Shown in pieces: positions 1-5,304 of a stretch of 7,903 bases of DNA. The notes under the pieces were generated by a model, which was not told where the DNA came from, made no database searches, and was given only the letters and a program-made list of their open reading frames with translations. Position numbers and translations under genes: made by a program. The DNA is taken from positions 1-7,903 of the forward strand of contig CAISVC010000424.1 of assembly GCA_903888815.1 (NCBI GenBank), read 5' to 3'. Within the stretch, counting starts at the first letter, position 1. Each line of letters begins with the position of its first letter. Source of the stretch: an uncultured Fibrobacterota bacterium. Its GTDB lineage: Bacteria; Fibrobacterota; Chitinivibrionia; Chitinivibrionales; Chitinispirillaceae.

Positions 1-870
1 CAGGACCACGCCTCCCTTTTCACTGATCACCTGCATGGCGCGGTGCAGCTGCTCGCCGCAGTCGCAGCGCTGGGAGCCGAGCACATCGCCGGTGAAACAT
101 TCCGAATGCACCCGCACCAGCGTCGGCTTTCCCGGCGCGATGGCCCCCTTGCGGAGTACAAGATGCACGCGGTTCGATAACCGCTCCTCGTAGGCGAGGA
201 TCTCGAACTCGCCGTACGCCGTGGGCAGCTTCGTTTCTGCAACGCACTGTACGAACTTCTCGTGTGCCCGGCGAAAGCTGATAAGCTCGGCTACGGAAAT
301 AATCTTTATTCCGTGTTTCTGCGAGAACGCCCGAAGCTGGGGCATGCGCGCCATGGTGCCGTCTTCGTTCATGATTTCGCAGATGACGCCGGCCGGGTAA
401 AGCCCGGCCATGCGCGCAAGATCCACCACAGCTTCGGTCTGGCCGCTGCGCGCGAGCACGCCGCCTTCGCGGCTGCGCAGCGGAAACATGTGGCCGGGCT
501 TGACAAAGTCTTCGGGCCGTGCCGCCGGATCGATAAGCTTCCGTATCGTGGTCGAGCGATCGGCCGCCGAGATGCCGGTTGTGGTGCCCTTGGCCGCCTC
601 AACGGAAACCGTGAACGCGGTGCCGAAGTGTGAAGTGTTGTCGGAAACCATCATGGGGATCTGCAGATCGTCGAGCCGCTTGCCCTCCATGGCAATGCAG
701 ATGAGCCCCCTGCCTTCGCGTGCCATAAAGGCGATCGTTTCCTGTGAGCATTTTTCGGCCGCAATCGCAAGGTCTCCCTCGTTTTCACGGTCTTCGTCAT
801 CCACGATTATGACGAAGTCCCCGGAGCGGAACGCTTCGATGATATGCTGTATGCCCGGAAAATCCTTCAA
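1..870 (-). CDS. ribBA: RibBA: DHBP synthase / GTP cyclohydrolase II (3' end off window)
   Basis: This bifunctional riboflavin enzyme makes 3,4-dihydroxy-2-butanone 4-phosphate from ribulose 5-phosphate and opens GTP to the diaminopyrimidine precursor; it acts in the cytoplasm. 290 codons are present. The N-terminal RibB domain shows the acidic loop DDEDRENEGD at residues 24-33, TTGISAADRSTT at 97-108, and PGHMFPLRSREGGV at 125-138. The RibA domain begins around residue 205 and shows its zinc motif near the left edge: Cys258, Cys269 and Cys271 in ECFTGDVLGSQRCDCGEQL. The start is inferred to be TTG (870-868), because the first in-frame ATG lies beyond the conserved acidic loop. TTG overlaps the ribE stop codon (TTGA) and is preceded by GGAAGGGG about 7 bases upstream, so translational coupling to ribE is likely. 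Oddity: the usual GHTEA motif reads GQTEA (Gln144), so the metal-binding His of the RibB site is replaced. The remainder of RibA, including its catalytic region, is outside the window. Confidence 0.95.
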   Translation of the reverse strand, partial: MKDFPGIQHIIEAFRSGDFVIIVDDEDRENEGDLAIAAEKCSQETIAFMAREGRGLICIAMEGKRLDDLQIPMMVSDNTSHFGTAFTVSVEAAKGTTTGISAADRSTTIRKLIDPAARPEDFVKPGHMFPLRSREGGVLARSGQTEAVVDLARMAGLYPAGVICEIMNEDGTMARMPQLRAFSQKHGIKIISVAELISFRRAHEKFVQCVAETKLPTAYGEFEILAYEERLSNRVHLVLRKGAIAPGKPTLVRVHSECFTGDVLGSQRCDCGEQLHRAMQVISEKGGVVL

Positions 871-1523
871 AATCCCGCCCCTTCCAGTTGTTCAAAAAGC
901 GTTTTGCCGCGCCCGGCTTTACCGGCAGTGCTCTTGCCGCTTGTAAGCAGTCGGTATACGTAACGCGCAATCACGTCGCATTCGATGTTGACCGGGTCGC
1001 CTGTGCGTTTCTGTCCCATGGTGGTCGCTGCAAGCGTACCGGGTATAAGGGCGACCGAGACTTCATTGCCCCTGCTTTCAGCAATTGTCAAGCTTATGCC
1101 GTCAATCGCCACAGATCCCTTTTCCGCCATGAAGCGCACGAGCGCTTCCGGCACTTTGACGGAGCACCGCCGGTCGCCGTTGTCGCTGCGGACAGCAGTA
1201 ATGGTGCCGACAGCGTCCACATGGCCGAGCACCAGATGGCCGTCAAAGCGGCCTCCTGCCACAAGCGCACGCTCCAGGTTCACGTGTCCGCCCGCCCGCG
1301 CCCGGCCGAGCGTGGTGCGGTCAAGGGTTTCTTTTACCGCTGTGAAATACAGCACCGGCCCCTTGACTGCTTCCACGGTCAGGCATGCACCGTCCACGGC
1401 AACCGATGCTCCGGGCAGGGCGGTAAAATCAGGGCTCTCCGGCTTTATACCTATGAGGCTCGCCGCGCCTTTCCGCTCAACCGACACAATGGTGCCTGTG
1501 GTTTCAATCAAGCCGGTAAACAC
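867..1523 (-). CDS. ribE: Riboflavin synthase, alpha chain
   Basis: The enzyme dismutates two 6,7-dimethyl-8-ribityllumazine molecules to riboflavin plus the pyrimidine precursor, the last step of the pathway. It is 218 residues, a normal length, and built from two tandem lumazine-binding barrels. The first barrel begins with MFTGLIE and has VDGACLTV (Cys47), VNLERAL and GHLVLGHVDAVG (94-106 region). The second has IDGISLTI (Ser144) and GDPVNIECD near 175-183. A 30-residue basic tail follows the second barrel. The start is GTG (1523-1521), fixed by the family's invariant MFTGLIE and by a strong TAGGAG ribosome site six bases upstream. That site lies in a 117-bp insert absent from the duplicated copy of this gene start at 3003-3062, where the start is ATG. 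The gene is normally cotranscribed with ribD, but here a 1.67-kb block with an opposing gene separates them. The stop overlaps the ribBA start. Confidence 0.97.
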   Translation of the reverse strand: MFTGLIETTGTIVSVERKGAASLIGIKPESPDFTALPGASVAVDGACLTVEAVKGPVLYFTAVKETLDRTTLGRARAGGHVNLERALVAGGRFDGHLVLGHVDAVGTITAVRSDNGDRRCSVKVPEALVRFMAEKGSVAIDGISLTIAESRGNEVSVALIPGTLAATTMGQKRTGDPVNIECDVIARYVYRLLTSGKSTAGKAGRGKTLFEQLEGAGF

Positions 1524-1529
1524 TTGAAT
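1464..1529. repeat. Direct repeat, left copy, part 1 (ribE start)
   Basis: This is the first 20 codons of ribE plus six upstream bases. It matches 3003-3068 with seven mismatches in 66 bases by hand alignment, including a perfect run of 29 bases from 1494. It belongs with 1647-1770; together they equal the contiguous copy at 3003-3190. Confidence 0.9.
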
Positions 1530-1535
1530 CTCCTA
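1530..1535 (-). promoter_or_regulatory. Shine-Dalgarno site of ribE, inside the insert
   Basis: Minus-strand TAGGAG sits six bases before the GTG start of ribE. It lies in the first bases of the 117-bp insert, so the insertion appears to have replaced the older, weaker site (AGGA, eight bases before ATG) still visible upstream of the fossil start at 3062. Confidence 0.75.
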
Positions 1536-1611
1536 GCGAGCGCCTTCCCGCAAGCAATCTTCAAGGGATAGCGAGCGGGCTATACGTTATGGTTCTTTTT
1601 CCTTAAGGATA

Positions 1612-1646
1612 GAAGGATTCCCCGCTGCTTGCAGCGGGGAGCCTTC
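1612..1646 (+). repeat. Strong hairpin with CTTG loop
   Basis: The perfect arms TCCCCGCTGC (1619-1628) and GCAGCGGGGA (1631-1640) enclose only TT, which as RNA is the stable C(UU)G tetraloop form. Outside these, GAAGG (1612-1616) pairs with CCTTC (1642-1646), leaving one bulged A and a T-G pair. It is not followed by a T run on either strand, and it lies between divergent genes, so a terminator role is unlikely. The form is that of a REP-like palindrome. Confidence 0.7.
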
Positions 1647-1770
1647 AATTGTCCTGTCAATATATCAAATACATTACAGATTAGATAAGTATAGGAAAAA
1701 TACCTAGCAACGGCGGGTGTGGGCAAGAGGGGTTTATTTTGCGGGGATGCTCTAGGGGGGAACCGGAAAC
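1647..1770. repeat. Direct repeat, left copy, part 2 (ribD-ribE spacer)
   Basis: This matches the spacer between the fossil ribE start and ribD (3066-3190). The best part is 1646-1733 against 3064-3150, about 84 percent identical with one gap by hand alignment, including TATATCAAATACATTACAGA. Homology weakens but is traceable to about 1770, opposite a point just short of the ribD stop codon. A minus-strand promoter-like pair here reads TTGCTA (1710-1705), 16 bases, TTATCT (1688-1683), poorer than its counterpart in the right copy. There is no gene in this stretch. Confidence 0.85.
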
Positions 1771-1776
1771 ATTGCT

Positions 1777-1805
1777 TTGACCAATCACAAAACATATTTT
1801 ATAAA
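1777..1805 (+). promoter_or_regulatory. Sigma70-type promoter of the ATPase gene
   Basis: TTGACC (1777-1782), 17 bases, TATAAA (1800-1805). The expected transcription start, near 1812, leaves a leader of about 23 bases before the ATG at 1835. It begins immediately after the end of the left direct repeat, so the promoter probably arrived with the ATPase gene. Confidence 0.7.
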
Positions 1806-1815
1806 TAGACGTCTA
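1806..1815. promoter_or_regulatory. Possible operator TAGACGTCTA
   Basis: This perfect 10-base palindrome directly follows the -10 box and covers the expected start of transcription, a position where a bound repressor would block initiation. Two imperfect copies of a motif like CACAAARCATATTTT flank it (from 1786 and from 1818; the second runs up to the start codon). No regulator gene is present to pair with it. Confidence 0.35.
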
Positions 1816-1834
1816 AACACAAAGCATATTTTCT

Positions 1835-2980
1835 ATGAATTTCCGCCCTTTCTGGATTGAACAAATAAATCTGGCCTGGAAAAAAAGACCGGTTGTGTGG
1901 TTGTCCGGCGTCCGTCGGGTCGGAAAAACCACGCTGTCAAAGATGTTTCCTGATGCAGTGTATTTGAACTGCGATCTCCCTTCCACTGCAGCCAGAATCG
2001 CAGATCACGAATTTTTTTATAGTACGCTTAAAAAAGACGCTATCGTTATTTTCGATGAAATCCATCGTTTGGAAGATCCCAGCAGGCTTCTGAAAATCGC
2101 GGCAGACGAATTCGCCAATCTTCGCATTCTTGCAACCGGTTCTTCTACGCTTGCTGCGACGCGGAAATTCAGGGACTCCCTGACAGGGAGAAAAGCAACC
2201 ATATATCTTCCACCGGTACTCTGGAGCGAATGCGCTCCGGTTTTTGACATCAGGGATATTGACCGGCGAATGCTGCACGGCGGGTTGCCCGAGTCTCTCC
2301 TGATGCCGGAAACGGACTCTTCCTTTTTCTCCGAATGGATCGACAGTTATTACGCACGCGATATTCACGAACTGTTCGGAATAAGAAACCGTACGGGATT
2401 TCTAAAACTGTTTCGCCAACTGCTGCTGCAAAGCGGCGGATTGCTCGATTATTCATCGCTTTCCATGCAAAGCGGATTGAGTCAGCCGACCGCGCATGTC
2501 CACGTGGAAGGGCTCTGCATAGCGCATGCGCTGTTCCTCCTTCCTCCGTTTCACGGAGGCGGCTCGCGCGAAATCGTCCGCCGGCCGAAAGCGTATGCTT
2601 TCGACACCGGATTTGTTGCTTTTGTTAATGGCTGGAGCGCCATTCGCGACAGTGACCGCGGCATTCTGTGGGAGCACCTGGTGCTTGACGAACTGCGGTC
2701 GATCGTTCCGCAGGAATCCCTGCATTACTGGCGCGACAAATCGGGCCGTGAGATCGACTTTGTCGTAAGTGGAACAGGCGGCGCTGTCATCACCGTTGAG
2801 TGCAAAATGAACCCTGATCGCCTGAACGTCGAATCGTTGCGGACATTCCGCTCATTTTATCCGGCAGGAGAAAATATACTGGTGGTGCCCTTTTCGCCGT
2901 CTCCCTACAAGAGAAAAATTGCGGAACATGCCGTTACTGTCTGCTCTACCGCCCACCTTCACAAGCTGTTCAAGCGCTGA
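1835..2980 (+). CDS. AAA_14/DUF4143-type ATPase with PD-(D/E)XK-like C-terminus
   Basis: This is a 381-residue protein of the widespread bacterial and archaeal family that joins an N-terminal P-loop ATPase to a C-terminal DUF4143 domain; its cellular function is not established. Walker A is GVRRVGKTT (residues 25-33), Walker B is IVIFDE (70-75), and a sensor-1-like TGSS follows at 101-104. The middle part carries the family's LHGGLPES and YYARDIHELFGI stretches. The C-terminal region has Glu280, then GREIDF with Asp308, then VECK with Glu322 and Lys324. This spacing matches a PD-(D/E)XK nuclease-like fold, so the acidic/lysine core seems intact. The start is the ATG at 1835; no clear Shine-Dalgarno precedes it. 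The gene lies opposite the riboflavin operon, has its own promoter, and is bracketed by duplicated ribD-ribE spacer, so it looks acquired. Its last bases overlap the tail of the fossil ribE frame. Family assignment is firm; any role in defence, mobility or toxin control is speculation. Confidence 0.9.
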   Translation: MNFRPFWIEQINLAWKKRPVVWLSGVRRVGKTTLSKMFPDAVYLNCDLPSTAARIADHEFFYSTLKKDAIVIFDEIHRLEDPSRLLKIAADEFANLRILATGSSTLAATRKFRDSLTGRKATIYLPPVLWSECAPVFDIRDIDRRMLHGGLPESLLMPETDSSFFSEWIDSYYARDIHELFGIRNRTGFLKLFRQLLLQSGGLLDYSSLSMQSGLSQPTAHVHVEGLCIAHALFLLPPFHGGGSREIVRRPKAYAFDTGFVAFVNGWSAIRDSDRGILWEHLVLDELRSIVPQESLHYWRDKSGREIDFVVSGTGGAVITVECKMNPDRLNVESLRTFRSFYPAGENILVVPFSPSPYKRKIAEHAVTVCSTAHLHKLFKR

Positions 2981-3002
2981 TCGGATTTTCGAGGAGGAAA
3001 CC

Positions 3003-3062
3003 TGCGCCTTTGCGCTCAACTGAGACAATAGCGCCTGTGGTTTCAATCAAGCCGGTAAACAT
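3003..3062 (-). pseudogene. Fossil 5' end of ribE
   Basis: The minus strand from the ATG at 3062 encodes 20 residues beginning MFTGLIETTGAIVSVERKGA, differing from the intact ribE only at residue 11 (Ala for Thr). Homology then stops. The frame runs ten more codons into unrelated sequence and ends at a TGA (2972-2970) inside the 3' end of the ATPase gene. It is a truncated duplicate and cannot make riboflavin synthase. It keeps an ATG start, whereas the functional copy has GTG. Being downstream of ribD, it should be transcribed and could still be translated as a 30-residue peptide. Confidence 0.85.
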
Positions 3063-3102
3063 TTGAATTGTCCTGTTCAGTATATCAAATACATTACAGA
3101 TT

Positions 3103-3130
3103 GTATTAGTATGGGAAAAATACTCGTCAA
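3103..3130 (-). promoter_or_regulatory. Promoter-like pair ahead of the fossil ribE start
   Basis: On the minus strand, TTGACG (3130-3125), 16 bases, TAATAC (3108-3103), about 40 bases before the fossil ATG. The same sites in the left copy have decayed to TTGCTA and TTATCT. If this was a real internal promoter for ribE-ribBA, the better version now drives only the fossil and transcription antisense to the ATPase gene. Confidence 0.35.
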
Positions 3131-3197
3131 CGGCGGGTGTGAGCAAGAAAGGCGTGATTGTGCGGTGAAAATGATAGGGAAACGCCGAAAAGCAGAT

Positions 3198-4298
3198 CTA
3201 TTTCAGATTATCCGGAATCCCTGTAATTCCTATAGTGTCGCCGAGCAGAAAAATTTGTTTTTTATTCAGGCTGATGCATTTGTTAATAGGAAGGCCTTTT
3301 GAAAAGAGCATGCCTTCCCTCCCCCGGCCAAGAATCTTGTTTCCATAGAACAAATACACCCTATTCACCAGCCCGGACTCCAGAAACGATGATGCAAGCC
3401 TTTGTCCGCCCTCGATAAGGACGCTGATGATATTGTTCTCAAACGCCATTTCCAAAAAAACCGAGAGGTGCGCATGCGTCTCTTTTTCGCCGGTATGCCA
3501 GTATTCAAGGCCGGAATTGGCATTACGAACAATCGTTCTCCTGCCCTTGCCGGAAACGACCACGATACACCTTGCTTTTTTAGCGTGCCGCGAGAAATAT
3601 GTGTTTAAAGGGACTTTTTCGAGTGAAGTGAACACGATGCGGGCAGGCGAAAAACCTTTCATGTGGCGGACGGTAAGTCGCGGGTTGTCGCGTTCAAGCG
3701 TTATTCTGCCGATTGCGACTCCGGCATGCCTGCGCCGCAGTTCATGGCCAAACGTGCGGGCCTCGCGGCCCGTGATCCATCGGGAATCGCCCTGCTCATC
3801 GGCTATGCGGCCGTCCAGCGTACAGGCGAGCTTTAAAGTTATCCACGCCCTCTTTTTCGTAATTGCCCAGAAGAAATCCTCATTCACCGCAGCTGCTTCA
3901 TCCTGTAAAAGACCGGTGTCAACAGCAATTCCCGCAGCCTTGAGCAGAGCGAAACCTTTGCCGTTAACGAGCGGGTTGGGATCATTGATTGCCACCACCA
4001 CCCGTTTTATTCCTGCGCTGATGACCGCTTTAGTGCATGGAGGGGTCCGGCCGTAGTGGCAGCAGGGCTCAAGGGTCACATAGAGCGTTGCGTCCGTGGC
4101 CCGTTTTCCGGCCATCCTGAGCGCGACCTTTTCGGCATGCGGCCCGCCGCAGAACTGTGTTGCCCCGGTTCCCACGATTTTCCCCTTTGATACAACAACC
4201 GCACCGACTGCCGGATTCGGAAATGTTTTTCCTTTTGCCGCCCATGCAAGACCCAAGGCACGTGCCATATACATCGTATCTCTTTGTGAAAAAAGCAT
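3198..4298 (-). CDS. ribD: RibD: pyrimidine deaminase / reductase
   Basis: This bifunctional enzyme deaminates diaminohydroxyphosphoribosylaminopyrimidine and then reduces the ribosyl side chain with NADPH, the second and third steps after GTP ring opening. From the ATG at 4298 it is 366 residues, close to the usual length of about 365. The N-terminal cytidine-deaminase-like domain carries the zinc site: PHAE (His54, catalytic Glu56) and PCCHYGRTPPC (Cys79, Cys88). The C-terminal reductase domain begins at KLACTLDGRIA (156-166), with GDSRWITG (170-177), DNPRLTVR and LIEGG (294-298). The start is chosen from two adjacent ATGs (4301 and 4298) after GAGGG, which is better spaced for 4298. A GTG at 4325 would add nine residues with a poorer site. 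It is the first gene of the riboflavin operon, divergent from the polysaccharide operon. I see no FMN riboswitch in its leader and no clear promoter. Confidence 0.96.
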   Translation of the reverse strand: MLFSQRDTMYMARALGLAWAAKGKTFPNPAVGAVVVSKGKIVGTGATQFCGGPHAEKVALRMAGKRATDATLYVTLEPCCHYGRTPPCTKAVISAGIKRVVVAINDPNPLVNGKGFALLKAAGIAVDTGLLQDEAAAVNEDFFWAITKKRAWITLKLACTLDGRIADEQGDSRWITGREARTFGHELRRRHAGVAIGRITLERDNPRLTVRHMKGFSPARIVFTSLEKVPLNTYFSRHAKKARCIVVVSGKGRRTIVRNANSGLEYWHTGEKETHAHLSVFLEMAFENNIISVLIEGGQRLASSFLESGLVNRVYLFYGNKILGRGREGMLFSKGLPINKCISLNKKQIFLLGDTIGITGIPDNLK

Positions 4299-4429
4299 CA
4301 TTCCCTCTGTTTGATAAAATACCACCCGTGCTTTGTTCCTTCAATCTAAACCGTTGGAAAATACGAACAGTTTCTTTTCACGGTGGATAATTAATATTTT
4401 TCAAACCTCAGCCTGATGTATGTAAATTA

Positions 4430-4441
4430 GTAAAATTTTAC
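4430..4441. promoter_or_regulatory. 12-base palindrome in the divergent intergenic region
   Basis: GTAAAATTTTAC is a perfect palindrome lying 36 bases upstream of the -35 box of the polysaccharide promoter, in the 270-base AT-rich gap between ribD and the export gene. It could be a regulator site for either side, or chance in AT-rich DNA. Confidence 0.25.
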
Positions 4442-4476
4442 GGAAGCGATGCAGAAGAGGACGGGAAAAAAGATTT

Positions 4477-4505
4477 TTGACATTTATTTGACAGTATATT
4501 ATAAT
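4477..4505 (+). promoter_or_regulatory. Consensus sigma70 promoter of the polysaccharide operon
   Basis: TTGACA (4477-4482), exactly 17 bases, TATAAT (4500-4505): both hexamers and the spacing match the textbook optimum. A second TTGACA at 4488-4493 lies inside the spacer, without a well-placed partner. Transcription should begin near 4512, giving a leader of about 60 bases before the ATG at 4572. The leader holds GGGGGAA (4551-4557) and a palindrome AGAAAATTTTCT (4557-4568) just before the start. Confidence 0.8.
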
Positions 4506-4571
4506 TGGTTATTGCATAATTGAATACAGGATATCGACGGTAAAAAATAAGGGGGAAGAAAATTTTCTCAG

Positions 4572-5246
4572 ATGAGATGTACTATTCGGCGTGAAAATAG
4601 TCCGGTGATATATGCCTGTATGGCAGTGCTGATTTTTATGCTCAGCGCAGGCGCAGGAGCGGCTGGTGACGAGTACATTCTGAAGCCGGGAGACATCATT
4701 TCCATCAATGTGGTGGAGCATCAGGAATTTTCAGGCCGCCACAAGATCCGGCCGGACGGCCGCATAAATTACCCGGTGATCGGAGAGCTCGATGTCGCAT
4801 CGCTCAGCTGCGCCCAGCTCGTCACAATCATGCAGGGAAAACTGGCGCCGTATATCAATAATCCGGTCGTTTCCATTTCGATCGAGGCATACTTCGCGAA
4901 TAAAATCTTCATCATCGGCGATGTCGGCCGTGCAGGCGAATACGAAATATATGAACCCATAGACGCAATCAAAGCCATTGCAATGTGCGGGGGCCTCAGG
5001 AATTCAAAAACGAAGACAGCCAAAATTATCCGGGGTGACGGCACCGTGATATCGGTAAATTTACGGGAGCTATTAAGCGGCCGGATGTCGAAGCGGGAAA
5101 CCGAAAAATATCTGCTCTACCCGGGCGATACCATGTATGTCCCGGAGTCGTTCGGGGTCAACTGGGGTCTTATCGCCACCATCCTCGGCATCGTGAGCGT
5201 TTCGTTGCAGATAGTGCTGTATACCAATTATTTAAGATCCAAATAG
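4572..5246 (+). CDS. Wza-like polysaccharide export protein, SLBB domain
   Basis: This periplasmic/outer-membrane component of a polysaccharide export channel is 224 residues, much shorter than E. coli Wza (about 380). A signal peptide is likely: basic start, hydrophobic stretch at about 12-31, and small residues SAGAGAAGD before the mature end; there is no lipobox cysteine. The Poly_export domain starts at EYILKPGD (34-41) and includes IRPDGRINYPVIGELDV. One SLBB domain follows from about residue 112 (IFIIGDVGRAGEYEI) to LLYPGDTMYVPE. The last 27 residues form a hydrophobic helix (198-218) with a short basic tail, which would be a membrane anchor or the outer-membrane helix. The ribosome site GGGGGAA is about 14 bases from the ATG, longer than usual; no better start is seen. 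It is first in an operon with an ExeA-like ATPase and a Wzc-like co-polymerase, its expected partner across the periplasm. Confidence 0.9.
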   Translation: MRCTIRRENSPVIYACMAVLIFMLSAGAGAAGDEYILKPGDIISINVVEHQEFSGRHKIRPDGRINYPVIGELDVASLSCAQLVTIMQGKLAPYINNPVVSISIEAYFANKIFIIGDVGRAGEYEIYEPIDAIKAIAMCGGLRNSKTKTAKIIRGDGTVISVNLRELLSGRMSKRETEKYLLYPGDTMYVPESFGVNWGLIATILGIVSVSLQIVLYTNYLRSK

Positions 5247-5304
5247 TCTTCAAAAACCCCCAGGAGTGACGGACAGCAGCAATGATGCGCAAGGATATTT
5301 TTCT

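Larger units (their letters stand above)
1530..1646. repeat. 117-bp palindrome-bearing insert in the ribE leader
   Basis: Aligning the two copies of the ribD-ribE spacer shows the right copy running straight through TTGAATTGTCC, whereas the left copy is interrupted after TTGAAT and resumes at AATTGTCC. The 117 bases between are flanked by a repeated AAT, which could be a 3-bp target duplication. The insert holds a 9-base direct repeat (TAGCGAGCG at 1534-1542 and 1569-1577) and a large hairpin at its right end (1612-1646). There is no coding sequence in it. It looks like a REP- or MITE-like dispersed element, but other genomic copies cannot be seen from here. Confidence 0.6.
3003..3190. repeat. 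Direct repeat, right copy (ribE start plus spacer)
   Basis: This contiguous copy of the segment is found in two pieces at 1464-1529 and 1647-1770, in the same orientation. It contains the fossil ribE start and the whole spacer up to just before the ribD stop at 3200-3198. The two copies bracket the ATPase gene. Recombination between them would delete about 1.5 kb and restore a simple ribD-ribE junction. Confidence 0.85.

Noticed and set aside
262..1571. Long plus-strand open frames (for example 410-946 and 888-1571) opposite ribBA and ribE
   Set aside because: They are antisense to clearly conserved enzyme genes, show no recognisable domain, and arise from high-GC codon use on the other strand.
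1612..1646. Intrinsic terminator
   Set aside because: The hairpin is strong but has no T tract on either strand and lies between divergently transcribed genes.
1580..1795. 71-codon minus-strand frame upstream of ribE
   Set aside because: It crosses the insert hairpin and the duplicated non-coding spacer, the corresponding right copy has no such frame, and no ribosome site or domain is seen.
1806..1815. MetJ-type methionine operator
   Set aside because: The core AGACGTCT matches a met box, but only one box is present, MetJ needs tandem boxes, and no methionine gene is nearby.
1464..3190. Classical insertion sequence or transposon
   Set aside because: There is no transposase gene, no terminal inverted repeats around the ATPase gene, and the flanking direct repeats are about 190 bases long.
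4299..4571. FMN riboswitch (RFN element) upstream of ribD
   Set aside because: None of the conserved RFN blocks is present in the ribD leader; GGCGGGTGTG in the duplicated spacer is only a superficial resemblance.
5266..5304. GTG start for the ExeA-like ATPase at 5266
   Set aside because: Its AGG lies directly against the start codon, whereas the ATG at 5305 has AAGGA at nine bases and matches the family's usual N-terminus.
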